Shown here in pieces: positions 18,197 through 28,440 of a stretch of 64,000 bases of DNA (the stretch's first letter is position 1; the number at the start of each line of letters is the position of its first letter). The notes beneath the pieces are model-generated. The model had not been told where the DNA came from. It saw only the letters and a program-made list of their open reading frames with translations, and did not search any database. This stretch comes from Nocardioides sp. YR527 (GTDB taxonomy: Bacteria; Actinomycetota; Actinomycetes; Propionibacteriales; Nocardioidaceae), in assembly GCF_900101045.1 (NCBI RefSeq), contig NZ_FNFN01000002.1:744001-808000 (forward strand), read 5' to 3'. Position numbers and translations under genes: made by a program.

Positions 18197-20287
18197 TCAG
18201 ATGTCGAGGAATCGGACGTCCTTGGCGTTGCGCTGGATGAAGGAGCGTCGCTCGGCGACGTCCTCACCCATGAGGATGGAGAAGATCTCGTCGGCGTGGG
18301 CGGCGTCCTCGAGGGTGACCTGCAGCAGCAGTCGCTGCGAGGGGTCCATCGTGGTCTCCCACAGCTCGTCGGCGTTCATCTCGCCCAGACCCTTGTAGCG
18401 CTGGACCGGGTTCTCCTTGGGCAGCTTCTTGCCCTGCTCGATGCCGTCACGCATGAGGGCGTCACGCTCGGCGTCGGAGTAGACGAACTCGTGCTCGGCC
18501 GGCTTGTTCCAGCGAAGGCGGTAGAGCGGCGGCTGGGCGAGGTAGACGTAGCCCTGCTCGATCAGCGGCTTCATGAACCGGAACAGCAGCGTCAGCAGCA
18601 GCGTGTTGATGTGGTGGCCGTCGACGTCGGCGTCGGCCATCATCACGATCTTGTGGTAGCGCAGCCGGTTGATGTCGAAGTCGTCGTGCACGCCGGTGCC
18701 CAGCGCGGAGATGATCGACTGGACCTCCTGGTTGGCCAGCACCTTGTCGATCCGGGCCTTCTCGACGTTGAGGATCTTGCCTCGGATCGGGAGGATCGCC
18801 TGGATCCGCGGGTCGCGGCCGGACTTGGCCGAGCCACCCGCGGAGTCACCCTCGACGATGAAGATCTCGCACTCTTCGGGGTTGGTCGACTGGCAGTCGG
18901 CGAGCTTGCCTGGCAGGCCGCCGCCACCGCCGATGCCCTTGCGGTTGCGGGCCAGGTCACGGGCCTTGCGGGCCGCGATCCGGGCCGAGGCGGCGGCCAT
19001 CGACTTGCGGATGACCTCCTTGCCCTCGGCAGGGTTCTGCTCCAGCCAGGCGCCGAGCTGGTCGTTGACGGCGCCCTGCACGAAGCCCTTGACCTCGGTG
19101 TTGCCGAGCTTGTCCTTGGTCTGGCCCTCGAACTGCGGCTCGCTGATCTTCACCGAGATGATCGCGGTGAGACCCTCACGGATGTCGTCACCGGTGAGCC
19201 GGTCCTCCTTCTTCTTGATCAGACCCCACTCCTCGCCCCAGCGGTTGACCAGGGTGGTGAGCGCGGCGCGGAAGCCCTCTTCGTGGGTGCCGCCGCCGGG
19301 GGTGTTGACCGTGTTGGCGAAGGTGTGGACCGACTCGTTGTAGGAGGACGCCTGCCACTGCATGGCGATCTCGACGCTCATCGGGTTGGGCGCCTTGTCG
19401 TCGGTCTCGGTCTCGAAGGCGATGATGCTGGAGACCGGGTTCTTGCGCTTGTTGAGGTGGTCGACGTAGTCGGCCAGCCCGCGCTCGTAGTAGAAGGACT
19501 GCTCCAGCACCCGATCGCCGTTGCCGGTGCTGTGCAGCTCGTCGGCGCTGTCGGTGTCGGACTCGATCGTCCCGTCCTCGACGGCCTCGGCGAGGGCGGA
19601 GGCCTCCGGCCGCTCGTCGCGCAGCTCGATCCGCAGCCCCTTGTTGAGGAACGCGGTCTCACGGAAGTGGCTCGAGATGGTCTCGAGGTTGTAGTCGGTC
19701 GACTCGAAGATGTCGCTCGAGGCGTTCCAGGAGATCGTGGTGCCGGTGCGCTCGCCCTCCTCGAGCTCGCGCACCTCACGGAGGTCGTAGTCGGGTACGC
19801 CGCTGGTGAACTCCTGCTCCCACAGGCGGCCGCGGTTCTTGATCTCCATGTGGAGGTTGGTCGAGAGCGCGTTCACCACCGAGGAGCCGACGCCGTGCAG
19901 ACCGCCGGAGACCTTGTAGCCGCCGCCACCGAACTTGCCGCCGGCGTGCAGCACGGTCAGCGCCAGGGTCGCGGCGGGGACCTCCTGGCCGGCCGCGGTG
20001 TCGGTCGGGATGCCTCGGCCGTTGTCGGAGACGCTCACCCAGCCGTCCTCACGCAGCGTCACCTTGATGGTGTCGCAGTAGCCGGCGAGCGCCTCGTCGA
20101 CCGCGTTGTCCACGATCTCCCAGATCAGGTGGTGCAGGCCGCGGGATCCCGTCGAGCCGATGTACATACCCGGTCGTTTGCGGACCGCTTCGAGTCCTTC
20201 GAGGACCTGGATGGCAGACGCGTCGTACTCGACTCCGTCTGTGGTCTTGTCGTCCGGCATAGGAGTCGTCTGGTCGGCAGCGGTCAC
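18197..20287 (-). CDS. gyrB: DNA gyrase subunit B
   Basis: 696 residues from the GTG at 20287, chosen because AGGTGG lies 9 nt upstream; ATG 20260 lacks a ribosome-binding site, and a longer frame to 20428 adds non-conserved sequence. GHKL ATPase motifs are [19 protein letters not shown] and [13 protein letters not shown]. The TOPRIM domain shows [14 protein letters not shown] and DADVDGHH, and the zinc-free C-terminus ends in [14 protein letters not shown]. It is the ATP-hydrolysing half of gyrase and the target of aminocoumarins. Confidence 0.98.
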   Translation of the reverse strand: MTAADQTTPMPDDKTTDGVEYDASAIQVLEGLEAVRKRPGMYIGSTGSRGLHHLIWEIVDNAVDEALAGYCDTIKVTLREDGWVSVSDNGRGIPTDTAAGQEVPAATLALTVLHAGGKFGGGGYKVSGGLHGVGSSVVNALSTNLHMEIKNRGRLWEQEFTSGVPDYDLREVRELEEGERTGTTISWNASSDIFESTDYNLETISSHFRETAFLNKGLRIELRDERPEASALAEAVEDGTIESDTDSADELHSTGNGDRVLEQSFYYERGLADYVDHLNKRKNPVSSIIAFETETDDKAPNPMSVEIAMQWQASSYNESVHTFANTVNTPGGGTHEEGFRAALTTLVNRWGEEWGLIKKKEDRLTGDDIREGLTAIISVKISEPQFEGQTKDKLGNTEVKGFVQGAVNDQLGAWLEQNPAEGKEVIRKSMAAASARIAARKARDLARNRKGIGGGGGLPGKLADCQSTNPEECEIFIVEGDSAGGSAKSGRDPRIQAILPIRGKILNVEKARIDKVLANQEVQSIISALGTGVHDDFDINRLRYHKIVMMADADVDGHHINTLLLTLLFRFMKPLIEQGYVYLAQPPLYRLRWNKPAEHEFVYSDAERDALMRDGIEQGKKLPKENPVQRYKGLGEMNADELWETTMDPSQRLLLQVTLEDAAHADEIFSILMGEDVAERRSFIQRNAKDVRFLDI

Positions 20288-20604
20288 CGGTGCGATCCAC
20301 CTGTCATTTCGGTCCGGAATCGGACATGGTGTCGGTCGGGCATGCAACGGGCCGACCAGCGCCGGGAAGGTGAAACCTTGGACGATCGACCCAATCCCCA
20401 TATTACCCCGTAGAAGCCCGGATTCCACGCACGCCGGCGTTCCTGAGGGGGAACTGTGATCGAAATGAGCGTCTGTGCGTCTCTTGACGGTGTCTCTGCG
20501 CCCTCAGCAGGGGGCTCGGTGAGTCCCTATACGTCCTCGGGGCGCTTGGAGCGGCAGATCGCGGCTCACGCACGGCGCCTCGAACACATGTTCACGGCCC
20601 GCCC
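20288..20604. promoter_or_regulatory. Intergenic region upstream of gyrB, with a SOS-box-like palindrome
   Basis: 317 bp without a gene. On the reverse strand GGGGTAATAT near 20400 could be a gyrB -10 element. At 20580-20595 a TCGAAC half-site followed by ACAT and GTTCAC resembles the actinobacterial LexA box (TCGAAC, 4 nt, GTTCGA) with two mismatches; it lies near the dciA 3' end, so it may be fortuitous. Confidence 0.35.
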
Positions 20605-21183
20605 TCAACCGTAGGTGTCGCGCGGCCCGCGGCCGTCGCGTACGCCTCGGGGGCCCTTCTTCCAGGAGGGCAGATGCGGGCCGAGCACGTCGATGACGAG
20701 GACGGTTCCGTGACCCAGCTCCTCGTTGAGACGCTTCACCAACGTGGGCGCCAGCAGCTTGAGCTGGGTGGCCCACGCGGTGGAGTCGGTGCGAACGGAG
20801 AGCTTGCCGTCGGCGTACGACTCCGGGGTGGTGTGGTCGGCGATCTCCTCGCCGACGATGTCGGGCCAGCGGGCCATCACCCCGTGCACTCGCAGCGAGG
20901 TGTCCCACCCGTGGTCGTTGACCATCCGGCTCACCACCGAGTCGATGAGCTGGGGGTCGCGGTCGTCGGGCCGGGCGCCGGAGACGGTGCCGCGGCGGGT
21001 GGCGTTGTCGGGCGTACGTCGCTTCTTGCGCATCCCTGCCTTGGGTGCGGGCATCTTCGCGGTGGCTCGAGTCAGCGAGCGGGCCAGATCCAGGCCGTCA
21101 GCACGCTTTTCCGGTTCCTCCTCACCGCCTTCGGCGGTGGTCTCGACAGGCTCGACCACCTGGGGGTCTTCGTCACTCATCAC
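20605..21183 (-). CDS. dciA: DciA-like (DUF721) helicase-loading protein
   Basis: 192 residues from a GTG overlapping the recF 3' end (ATG 21180 is an alternative). The C-terminal 100 residues form the DUF721/DciA KH-like domain ([54 protein letters not shown]). DciA interacts with the replicative helicase DnaB in bacteria lacking DnaC. The N-terminal linker contains VVEPVETT, the exact translation of a 25-bp palindromic repeat (21136-21160) inserted in frame. It lies in the conserved recF-dciA-gyrB order of Rv0003-Rv0005. Confidence 0.9.
   Translation of the reverse strand: MMSDEDPQVVEPVETTAEGGEEEPEKRADGLDLARSLTRATAKMPAPKAGMRKKRRTPDNATRRGTVSGARPDDRDPQLIDSVVSRMVNDHGWDTSLRVHGVMARWPDIVGEEIADHTTPESYADGKLSVRTDSTAWATQLKLLAPTLVKRLNEELGHGTVLVIDVLGPHLPSWKKGPRGVRDGRGPRDTYG
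21136..21160. repeat. REP-like palindrome, type A, inside dciA
   Basis: One full type A copy: outer arms GGTGG/CCACC, inner TCGA/TCGA, a 2-nt GA bulge and a GCYTG loop (reverse orientation). It is read in frame as VVEPVETT in the DciA linker. Confidence 0.9.
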
Positions 21184-22330
21184 GGGTCACCTCGCCTGCC
21201 TTGACGTGGTAGCGGGCACCGGCGAGCGCAGCGGGTACGTCCTCGGGGACCGCCGCGGTGACCAGGACCTGCTCGGCGTCGGCGACCAGCTCGGCCAGCT
21301 GGACCCGGCGCTGGCTGTCGAGCTCGGCGAAGACGTCGTCGAGGATCAGGATGGGGTCGTCGCCGTCCGCCCGCAGCAGGTCGTACGCCGCCAACCGCAG
21401 CGCCAGCGCGAACGACCACGACTCGCCGTGGCTGGCATAGCCCTTGACCGGGAGGCGCTCGGTGCCGGCGCTGATGTGGAGGAGAAGGTCGTCGCGGTGC
21501 GGGCCGACCAGGCTGATGCCGCGGTCGAGCTCGTCCTTCTGACGTCGGGCGAGCTCATCGAGGATGGCTTGGCGGAGGGTTTCGACGCTGGGGGTGGTCT
21601 CGACAGGCTCGACCACCGGCTCGACCACCGGTTTGTAGGTGATCTCGGCGTCGTCGCGGCTGGCACCTCGGGCGACCGTCTCGTAGGCCTTCCCGACATA
21701 GGGGCGCAGCGCCTCGACCAGGGAGAGCCGCTGGGCGAGGATCTCGGCGCCGATGGTGGCGAGGTGGTCGTCCCAGACGGACAGCGTGGCGAGCGCACCC
21801 TCGCGGGCCGAGCCGCGCGCGAGCCCGGCGGTCTTCAGCAGCGAGTTCCGCTGCTTGAGGACACGGTCGTAGTCGCTGCGTACGCCTGCCAGACGGGGTG
21901 CGCGCAGGATCATCAGGTCGTCGAGGAAGCGCCGGCGGTCGGAGGGGTCCCCCTTGACGAGGGTCAGATCCTCGGGGGAGAAGACGACGGTGCGGACCAG
22001 GCCGACCAGGTCGCGGGTGCGGGGGAGCGGGCTCTTGTTGATCCGGGCCTTGTTGGCCCGGCCGGCGTTGATCTCGACCTCGAGCGTCGCGGTGCGACCG
22101 TCCCGCACGACGGCGGCCCGCACGACCGCCTGCTCGGCGCCGGCCCTGACCAGCGGCGCATCGGTGGCGACCCGGTGGGACTGCAGGCGGGAGAGGTAGT
22201 CGATCGCCTCGACCAGGTTGGTCTTGCCCTGGCCGTTTCGGCCGACGAAGGCGGTGACGCCCGCGTCGAGGGGGACCTCGACGCTCGGATAGGAGCGGAA
22301 GTCGTGGAGAGAGAGGTGTGAGACGTACAT
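21173..22330 (-). CDS. recF: Recombination and gap-repair ATPase RecF
   Basis: 385 residues. Walker A is GRNGQGKTN (30-38), the SMC-like signature lies near [12 protein letters not shown], and Walker B is [10 protein letters not shown] near residue 330. With RecO and RecR it loads RecA at single-strand gaps. Residues near 230 contain [14 protein letters not shown], translated from a type A palindromic repeat at 21593-21617 with an adjacent partial copy. It sits between conserved helices and should be a tolerated loop. The 3' end overlaps dciA by 11 nt. It is divergent from a GYF/TM2 gene 29 bp away. Confidence 0.96.
   Translation of the reverse strand: MYVSHLSLHDFRSYPSVEVPLDAGVTAFVGRNGQGKTNLVEAIDYLSRLQSHRVATDAPLVRAGAEQAVVRAAVVRDGRTATLEVEINAGRANKARINKSPLPRTRDLVGLVRTVVFSPEDLTLVKGDPSDRRRFLDDLMILRAPRLAGVRSDYDRVLKQRNSLLKTAGLARGSAREGALATLSVWDDHLATIGAEILAQRLSLVEALRPYVGKAYETVARGASRDDAEITYKPVVEPVVEPVETTPSVETLRQAILDELARRQKDELDRGISLVGPHRDDLLLHISAGTERLPVKGYASHGESWSFALALRLAAYDLLRADGDDPILILDDVFAELDSQRRVQLAELVADAEQVLVTAAVPEDVPAALAGARYHVKAGEVTRDE
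21593..21617. repeat. REP-like palindrome, type A, inside recF
   Basis: A full type A copy in reverse orientation within the coding sequence, followed by a repeated half (another CTCGACCACCGG). It adds about 10-14 residues to RecF. Confidence 0.88.
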
Positions 22331-22359
22331 CGTGTTTCCTCTCTCGTTAAGGTGCCTGC

Positions 22360-22782
22360 ATGACCCAGTCTCCCAACCCTTACGGCCCGCCTCCAGGGCA
22401 ACCCGCCTATAACGAGCCGGCCGGGCCGTTCTATCTGTCGGTGATGGGTCAGGTCCACGGGCCCTACCCGGTCCAACAGCTCGCCCAGATGGCTGCTGCC
22501 GGGCAGATCAAGTCGGACACTCCGGCCAGCCTCGGCACGGACCAGCAGTGGTTTCCCGTGAAACAGATCCCGGGCGTCTTCTCGAGCCGGGAGTGGCTGA
22601 TCACCCTGCTGTTCTCGATCTTCCTGGGTGGGTTCGGTGTCGACCGGTTCTACGTCGGTCAGATCGGGCTCGGTGTCCTCAAGCTGGTCACCTGCGGAGG
22701 CTTCGGAATCTGGTCGATCATTGACATCGTGCTTGTCGCCATTAGAAAGTTCCCGGATGTCGACGGCAAACCGCTCGCCTGA
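22360..22782 (+). CDS. GYF_2 and TM2 domain membrane protein
   Basis: 140 residues. A Pro/Tyr-rich start leads to a GYF_2-like domain ([27 protein letters not shown], residues 23-65), then a TM2 domain with two helices around the DRFYVG motif ([41 protein letters not shown]). TM2 proteins are small inner-membrane proteins of unknown role. The GYF-like part may bind proline-rich partners. It overlaps the next gene by 26 nt if that starts at its ATG. Confidence 0.88.
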   Translation: MTQSPNPYGPPPGQPAYNEPAGPFYLSVMGQVHGPYPVQQLAQMAAAGQIKSDTPASLGTDQQWFPVKQIPGVFSSREWLITLLFSIFLGGFGVDRFYVGQIGLGVLKLVTCGGFGIWSIIDIVLVAIRKFPDVDGKPLA

Positions 22783-23203
22783 CGTGCACCAACGCCTCGC
22801 GGCGGTGAGCTCCACGGAGGTCACCGCCGCCATCGGCGTCGGCGGCATCGTGATCGCGTCGCTCCTGCCGGCCGGCGGCATCGAGGACGGCCCGGTGCTC
22901 TGCCCGTTCCGTGCCATCACCGGGCTTCCCTGCCCGGGTTGCGGTCTGACGCGGTCGTGGGTCTACCTCATGCACGGCGACATCGGCTCCTCGCTGGCGA
23001 GCAACTGGTTCGGACCCGTGCTCATCCTGGCGATCGTCGTTCTGGCGGTGGTCGCCGTGCGCGCCCGGATCTCCCGGCAACGCCCCACCGACCTCGACAA
23101 GCTCGTACGGAGCCCGATCATCCTGGGCTTCTTCGGACTCTTCCTCGCCTACGGCGCCGTCCGCCTGATCCTCACCCTCACCGGAGTGATCGACCCGATC
23201 TAG
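22757..23203 (+). CDS. DUF2752 membrane protein
   Basis: 148 residues from ATG 22757; GTG 22784 is an alternative and neither has a strong ribosome-binding site. The hallmark [27 protein letters not shown] is the conserved DUF2752 core, flanked by hydrophobic helices ([52 protein letters not shown]). Its function is not established. It often accompanies TM2 proteins, as here, suggesting a small membrane complex. The stop is followed directly by a type A palindrome. Confidence 0.85.
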   Translation: MSTANRSPDVHQRLAAVSSTEVTAAIGVGGIVIASLLPAGGIEDGPVLCPFRAITGLPCPGCGLTRSWVYLMHGDIGSSLASNWFGPVLILAIVVLAVVAVRARISRQRPTDLDKLVRSPIILGFFGLFLAYGAVRLILTLTGVIDPI

Positions 23204-23227
23204 GTGGTCGAGCCTGTCGAGACCACC
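23203..23227. repeat. REP-like palindrome, type A
   Basis: A single full copy beginning at the stop of the DUF2752 gene and ending 16 bp before the stop of gnd. It lies between convergent genes, where it could also act as a terminator hairpin. Confidence 0.9.
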
Positions 23228-23242
23228 CGCGTCAGCGGGTCC

Positions 23243-24133
23243 TCAGGCCTCCGACTCCGAGATCACCGCGTGCCCACCGAACCCGTTGCGCATCGCGGCG
23301 ATCGCCTTCATGGCGTGGTCGTCCTCCTGGCGCGAGACGAACCGCGCGAACAGCGAGGCCGAGATCGCCGGCATCGGGACGGCGTTCTCGATCGCAGCCT
23401 CGACCGTCCAGCGCCCTTCGCCCGAGTCGTCGGCGTAACCCTTGATCTTGTCGAGGTGCTCGTCGGCGCGCAGCTGGTCGACGAGAAGATCGAGAAGCCA
23501 GGAACGTACGACGGTGCCCGTGCGCCACGAGGCGAAGATCTCGGGGACGTTGTCGACGATGTCGACCTTGTCGAGGAGCTCCCAGCCCTCGGCGTAGGCC
23601 TGCATCATCGCGTACTCGATGCCGTTGTGGACCATCTTGGAGAAGTGGCCGGCGCCGGGGGTGGAGCCGCAGTGGACAAGACCGTCCTCGGTGCCGGTCG
23701 GCTTGAGCGCCTCGAAGGCGGGCATCACCTTGGCGGCGTCCTCGTCGGAACCGCCGTACATCAGGGCGTAGCCGTTCTGGAGACCCCAGACGCCACCGGA
23801 GACACCGCAGTCGACGAAGCCGATGCCGTTCTCGGCCAGGCTCGCAGCGTTCTTGGCGTCATCGGTGTACTTCGAGTTGCCGCCGTCGACCACCAGGTCG
23901 CCCTCGCCGAGGAGCTCCTTGAGCTCGGCGATCGTGGAACGCGTCGGGTCACCGGCCGGCACCATCACCCAGACCACCTTGGGGCTGGGCAGCGCCTCGA
24001 CCAGCTCCGCCAAGCTCGCCACGTCGGCGAGATCGGGGTTGCGGTCGTATCCGACGACGGTGTGGCCGGCCTCCCGAAGCCGGGTGCGCATGTTGCCACC
24101 CATCTTGCCGAGGCCGACGAGTCCGATGTGCAT
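23243..24133 (-). CDS. gnd: 6-phosphogluconate dehydrogenase, decarboxylating (short type)
   Basis: 296 residues from the ATG at 24133, preceded by AGGA; a start at 24151 lacks support. It has a Rossmann NAD(P) motif GLGKMGGNM, a substrate segment GGNSKYTDD, the conserved CGVSGGVWG loop and the lysine/asparagine motif FSKMVHNGIEYAMMQAYAEG. At about 300 residues it is the short YqeC/GndA class rather than the 470-residue form. It oxidises 6-phosphogluconate to ribulose 5-phosphate and CO2. Its location between dnaN and recF is common in actinobacteria. Confidence 0.94.
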   Translation of the reverse strand: MHIGLVGLGKMGGNMRTRLREAGHTVVGYDRNPDLADVASLAELVEALPSPKVVWVMVPAGDPTRSTIAELKELLGEGDLVVDGGNSKYTDDAKNAASLAENGIGFVDCGVSGGVWGLQNGYALMYGGSDEDAAKVMPAFEALKPTGTEDGLVHCGSTPGAGHFSKMVHNGIEYAMMQAYAEGWELLDKVDIVDNVPEIFASWRTGTVVRSWLLDLLVDQLRADEHLDKIKGYADDSGEGRWTVEAAIENAVPMPAISASLFARFVSRQEDDHAMKAIAAMRNGFGGHAVISESEA

Positions 24134-24170
24134 TGCAAGGTTCCTATCCACGGTGATCGAGCGAGCTCTC

Positions 24171-24222
24171 GGTGGTCGAGCTGCTTTGGCGCGTGTGTCG
24201 AGCTTGTCGAGACAAGACCACC
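24171..24222. repeat. Degenerate composite REP-like element
   Basis: A 52-bp element between gnd and dnaN. Outer GGTGGTC and GACCACC arms flank a normal inner core (TCGAGCTTGTCGAGA), but about 25 nt of extra sequence interrupt the left side. It looks like a type A copy expanded or rearranged. Confidence 0.6.
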
Positions 24223-24238
24223 CTACGAGCGACAGATG

Positions 24239-25378
24239 TCAGGAGAGCAGACGCCGCGGCATCAGCAGGTAGCGGAAGCCCGGCTCCTCGCCACCCTCGG
24301 CCGGCTTGCCGCTGATCACCACGGGCTTCGGAGCCTGGGTGAAGGCGAGCTCGACGACCTGCTCGTCGATGGCCTGCAGCCCGTCGAGGAGGAACTGCGG
24401 GTTGAACCCGGTGGTCAGCCCCTCGCCCTCCATGGTCGCCTCGATCGACTCGGACGCCTGGGCCTCGTCGCCGGAGCCTGCGTCGAGGGTGAGTACGCCG
24501 TCCTCGAAGACCATCTGGACCGCGGTGTTGCGCTCGGCGACTAGGGCGACGCGCTTGACCGACTCGACCAGGGAGGCCTTGTCGACCAGAGCGGTGGTGA
24601 GGTGCTCGGCCGGGAACAGGCTGCGCACCTTGGGGAACTCGCCGTCGAGCAGGCGCGTCGTGGTGCGGCGTACGCCACCCGCGGCCGCCCCCTCGAAGCC
24701 GATGATGCCCTCGCCGGTGCCGGTGGTGGACAGCGCGAGGGTGACCTCGCTGCCGCTGGTCAGCGACTTGGCGGTGTCGCCGAGCACCTTCGCCGGCACC
24801 AGCGCGGCCAGGCTCTCGTCGGGAGTCGCCGGGTTCCACTCGAGCTCGCGGTGGGAGAGCCGGAAGCGGTCGGTGGCGAGCAGCGAGATCGTGGAGCCCT
24901 CGATCTCGAGCCGCACGCCGGTCAGCACCGGGAGCATGTCGTCGCGACCGGCGGCGGTCACGGCCTGGGCGACGGCGTGGGCGAACAGCTCCGACTTCAC
25001 CGTGCCTGCCGCGGTCGGCATCTCCGGCAGCGTCGGGTAGTCCTCCACAGGCATGGTCTGGAGGCTGAACCGCGCGCTCCCGCAGGTGAGCGAGACGCGG
25101 GCGCCGTCGGTGACCATCTCGACCGGCTTGGCCGGGAGGCTGCGGCAGATGTCGGCGAGCAGCTTGCCGGAGACCAGCGCCTTGCCCTCGTCTGCGACCT
25201 CGGCCGAGAGCGTCGCCCGCGCGGAGGTCTCGTAGTCGAATGTCGAGAGCACCAGGCCCTCTTGACCCGCCTCGATCAGGAGACCTGAGAGCACCGGGGT
25301 GCTGGGGCGGACCGGAAGGCTGCGGGCAGCCCAGGCGACGGCATCCGCGAACACGTCGCGGTCGACGCGGAACTTCAC
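24239..25378 (-). CDS. dnaN: DNA polymerase III sliding clamp (beta subunit)
   Basis: 379 residues from the GTG at 25378, which follows AAGGA by 9 nt; the frame extends further upstream into the origin, but that part is not expected to be translated. Three clamp domains are recognisable, with conserved pieces LPVRPSTPVLSGLLIEA, VSGKLLADICRSLP, DRFRLSHRELEW and the C-terminal LLMPRRLLS typical of the peptide-binding cleft. It encircles DNA as a dimer and tethers the polymerase. It is downstream of the dnaA-dnaN origin and is leading-strand oriented. Confidence 0.97.
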   Translation of the reverse strand: MKFRVDRDVFADAVAWAARSLPVRPSTPVLSGLLIEAGQEGLVLSTFDYETSARATLSAEVADEGKALVSGKLLADICRSLPAKPVEMVTDGARVSLTCGSARFSLQTMPVEDYPTLPEMPTAAGTVKSELFAHAVAQAVTAAGRDDMLPVLTGVRLEIEGSTISLLATDRFRLSHRELEWNPATPDESLAALVPAKVLGDTAKSLTSGSEVTLALSTTGTGEGIIGFEGAAAGGVRRTTTRLLDGEFPKVRSLFPAEHLTTALVDKASLVESVKRVALVAERNTAVQMVFEDGVLTLDAGSGDEAQASESIEATMEGEGLTTGFNPQFLLDGLQAIDEQVVELAFTQAPKPVVISGKPAEGGEEPGFRYLLMPRRLLS

Positions 25379-25986
25379 GATGACCTGTCCTTCTTCTAGC
25401 TCGACATCGGGGCGTTTGAGGACATGCGGTCCGGGCTGTGCTTGAACCCTGGGGGAAGACGCCACCGGTTCCGGAACGCCCCCGCGTTGACATGACCTGG
25501 AGTACGCATCCTGCCACGGACCGCCGACAACCGGTAAGCGCTCAGTGGTGTCGGGTCTGCACAGGCGTACCTGTGCACTCGGTCGGCCGAGCGGGTTGTC
25601 CCCAGGGAAGGGCGTTCGTGGAATTTCACCGAGGATCCATAGATGTAAATAGTTTCGTACGTCGTAAGAGCATCTGTGGGAAATGTGGATGAGCAGCGTC
25701 TTCCCTGGTCATGCCCGGAAATGTGATTCCACAGGGGATGTGGACGCCATGCTGAAATGACGCACGTCACTGTGGGCTGTGGAGAGTTGTCGGCCCGTTT
25801 GAGTGTTTTGTGCACAGGCCATCCCCTTTTCCATCCCATTTGAACGGCCGGTTCTCCACAGGTTCCACCCAGCCTGTGGGCTGTGGACAACCTGGGAAAT
25901 CTCGTCCTGTGGGTTTTCGAAATCCCAAAACGCGAAACGGCCGCCGGCCCGGAAGGGGCGGCGGCCGCGTACGACTGCTGGACTGG
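25379..25986. other. oriC: Chromosomal replication origin oriC (dnaA-dnaN spacer)
   Basis: 608 bp without a gene. DnaA boxes in both orientations: perfect TGTGGACAA (25882-25890) and close matches TTCTCCACA (25852-25860), TGTGGATGA (25685-25693), TGTGGACGC (25739-25747), TGTGGAGAG (25779-25787), TTGTCCCCA (25596-25604), plus several TGTGGGxxx half-matches (25675, 25771, 25875, 25909). An AT-rich patch near 25640-25660 could be the unwinding element. The position matches the actinobacterial oriC. Confidence 0.9.
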
Positions 25987-27732
25987 CTAGGCCTGGCGCG
26001 CCTGCATCTTGACCCGGTTGGTGAGCTCGGAGACCTGGTTGAAGACGGCCCGGCGCTCGGCGAGCAGCTGGTTGATCTTGCGTTCGGCGTACATCACGGT
26101 GGTGTGGTCGCGGCCGCCGAAGTGCTTGCCGATCTTGGGCAGGGAGTCCTCGGTGAGCTCGCGACACAGATACATGGCGATCTGGCGGGCCATGACGAGG
26201 TGACGCCCACGGGAGGGTCCGGTGAGCTCGTCGATCGACAGCCCGAAGTAGGCAGCGGTCTGGGCGATGATCAGGCCGGCGGTGATCTCGGGCTCGCCGC
26301 CCTCGGGGATCAGGTCCTTGAGCACGATCTCGGCCAGGGTCAGGTCGACGTCCTGCCGGTTGAGGTTGGCGAACGCGGTGACCCGGATCAGCGCGCCCTC
26401 GAGCTCGCGGATGTTGGTCTGGATCTTGCTCGCGATGAACTCGAGCACGTCCGGCGGCGCGGTGAGCCGCTCCATCGCGGCCTTCTTACGGAGGATCGCG
26501 ATGCGGGTCTCGATGTCGGGCGGCTGGACGTCGGTGATCAGACCCCACTCGAACCGGTTGCGCAGCCGGTCCTCGAGCGCCTCGAGCCGCTTGGGTGGGC
26601 GGTCGGAGGTGAGCACGATCTGCTTGTTGGCGTTGTGGAGCGTGTTGAAGGTGTGGAAGAACTCCTCCTGAGTCTGGGTCTTCCCCTCCAAGAACTGGAT
26701 GTCGTCGATCAGCAGGACGTCGACATCGCGGTAGCGCCGCTTGAACCGGTCCTGCCGGTCGTCGCGGATCGCGTTGATGAACTCGTTGGTGAACTCCTCC
26801 GAGCTGACGTAGCGCACCTTCGCCCCGGAGTAGAGACTCCGTACGTAGTGACCGATCGCGTGCAGCAGGTGGGTCTTGCCCAGACCCGACTCTCCGTAGA
26901 CGAGCAGCGGGTTGTAGGCCTTGCCCGGTGCCTCGCTGACCGCGACCGCGGCTGCGTGCGGGAATCGGTTGGAGGACCCGATGACGAAGGTCTCGAAGGT
27001 GTACTTCGGGTTCAGCCGGGTCTCGAGCACGTTGTGGCTCGGCTCGCTCGGCCGGGTCGGCGGACCTGGGACGAGCGGCCGCGGCGGAACCGGCTCCTCG
27101 ATGGGAGCCACCTGAGGCGCCGGGGGATTTGTCGACATGTCGCCATATCCAGGACGTACGTCGTCAGGCGCCGCGGGAGCGGCCGGCTGCTGCGGGGGCG
27201 GCGACGCGATGGGAGCCTGCGGCGCCGAGTACGCGGCGGGCGCACCCGGCTCGTCGTGGGGCGCGGTCGCCGGCGGGACGCCAGGGATCAGGCCGGGCGA
27301 GTTCGGCGGGTAGACCGACTGATGCGGGAAGGCTGACTGGTTCGGGTAAGCCGACTGGTTCGGGAACGCCGACTGCTGCAGGGCAGCGGCGGCGGCAGCG
27401 TCCGCAGCGGCGATCTCGCGCTCGGAGATCATGATCGCCTGGGTGTCGGGATCCGGCGTGACGTCGAGATCGGGGTTCACGGTCACCGCGATGCGGATCT
27501 CGCGATGGAAGATCTCGCCGAGGGATCTCTCCAGGGAGCCGCGCAGGCGGCCCTCGATCTGGTTGCGGGTGAAGTCGTTGGGGACCTCGACGATCGCGGT
27601 CGACCCGTGCAGGGTGAGCGGCTCACTGTCCCGGAGCCACGCCCGCTGGTTCGGCGGGAGCTCGGCGACCACCTTCGTCCATGCGGACTGGAGATCTGGC
27701 TGTGGTTCTGGCGCGAGGCCGGAGGACTCCAC
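25987..27732 (-). CDS. dnaA: Chromosomal replication initiator DnaA
   Basis: 581 residues from a GTG. Domain I (1-90) begins after a short leader. Domain II (about 100-245) is long, Pro/Ala/Gln-rich and includes a tandem run of [12 protein letters not shown]-like hexapeptides near 120-145. The AAA+ domain III has Walker [10 protein letters not shown] (about 280) and Walker [12 protein letters not shown] (about 338). Domain IV has the DNA-binding signature [15 protein letters not shown] (about 555). It melts oriC with ATP and binds the boxes seen on both sides of the gene, implying autoregulation. Confidence 0.98.
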   Translation of the reverse strand: MESSGLAPEPQPDLQSAWTKVVAELPPNQRAWLRDSEPLTLHGSTAIVEVPNDFTRNQIEGRLRGSLERSLGEIFHREIRIAVTVNPDLDVTPDPDTQAIMISEREIAAADAAAAAALQQSAFPNQSAYPNQSAFPHQSVYPPNSPGLIPGVPPATAPHDEPGAPAAYSAPQAPIASPPPQQPAAPAAPDDVRPGYGDMSTNPPAPQVAPIEEPVPPRPLVPGPPTRPSEPSHNVLETRLNPKYTFETFVIGSSNRFPHAAAVAVSEAPGKAYNPLLVYGESGLGKTHLLHAIGHYVRSLYSGAKVRYVSSEEFTNEFINAIRDDRQDRFKRRYRDVDVLLIDDIQFLEGKTQTQEEFFHTFNTLHNANKQIVLTSDRPPKRLEALEDRLRNRFEWGLITDVQPPDIETRIAILRKKAAMERLTAPPDVLEFIASKIQTNIRELEGALIRVTAFANLNRQDVDLTLAEIVLKDLIPEGGEPEITAGLIIAQTAAYFGLSIDELTGPSRGRHLVMARQIAMYLCRELTEDSLPKIGKHFGGRDHTTVMYAERKINQLLAERRAVFNQVSELTNRVKMQARQA

Positions 27733-28277
27733 AGGTTCCTGCCTTCCCTGATGGCTCGGGTGGGTGGTCTTGTATTGATGCAGCCTGGATTGATGCAGCG
27801 GTCCGGTCTACATCCTCCACAGACTTTTCCACAAGCTGTGGAGCATCCCCGAATGTAGGCATCGGAGACCAACCGAGACACGTCGCCGTCCTCGAGAATC
27901 CGACCGTTTCGGCAGGTCAGGCGGGAAAACTAGTTCCCTGCGTGGCATCCCCCCGAATGCGGCCGATGCTCCTGACGATGTGCAGGGAAACCTCGGTAGA
28001 GAACGAAACTACCGGCTGGCGAGGGTCATGGGCAACCCGTCCTCCACAGGTGCAGGACTAATGACAGGGGTGTGATAGTGCGCGAGTTTGACCGTGGTTT
28101 CGCCGTCCACGTACCGTTGCTAGGTCGCCCGGTCTACGGGTGCCGCATGTCCACGCCTCTCCTCATCGGGCGCGGACGGGCGGTGCTTGTTGAATCGGCC
28201 CGCCTGGAACCACCGAGGGCGACCCCATCAGACCAGCCGGCAGAACAAACCGGCCCCACACAATAAGGAAGCACCCC
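27733..28277. promoter_or_regulatory. Divergent dnaA / rpmH control region
   Basis: 545 bp without a gene. DnaA-box-like sites TCCTCCACA (27813-27821), TTTTCCACA (27825-27833) and TGTGGAGCA (27838-27846) cluster about 80-115 bp before dnaA, and another lies at 28040-28048, consistent with DnaA autoregulation or an extended origin. TTGACC at 28088-28093 with TACCGT 18 bp downstream is a possible rpmH promoter. AAGGAAG precedes the rpmH start. Confidence 0.65.
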
Positions 28278-28415
28278 GTGAGCAAGCGTACTTACCAGCC
28301 GAACAACCGCCGCCGTCACAAGACGCACGGTTTCCGCCTGCGCATGCGCACCCGCGCCGGCCGCGCGATCCTCGCTGCGCGCCGCGGCAAGGGTCGCAAG
28401 AGCCTGACCGTCTGA
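28278..28415 (+). CDS. rpmH: 50S ribosomal protein L34
   Basis: 45 residues from a GTG with AAGGAAG upstream: [20 protein letters not shown], then [20 protein letters not shown] and KSLTV. This is the canonical L34 sequence, very basic, and part of the large ribosomal subunit. It is the first gene of the rpmH-rnpA-yidD-yidC-khpB group running away from dnaA. Confidence 0.98.
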   Translation: MSKRTYQPNNRRRHKTHGFRLRMRTRAGRAILAARRGKGRKSLTV

Positions 28416-28440
28416 GGCCGCGGCCTCAGCCACCACGCGC

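Noticed and set aside
18296..20413. 705-codon plus-strand frame
   Set aside because: Antisense to gyrB with the same low-information composition.
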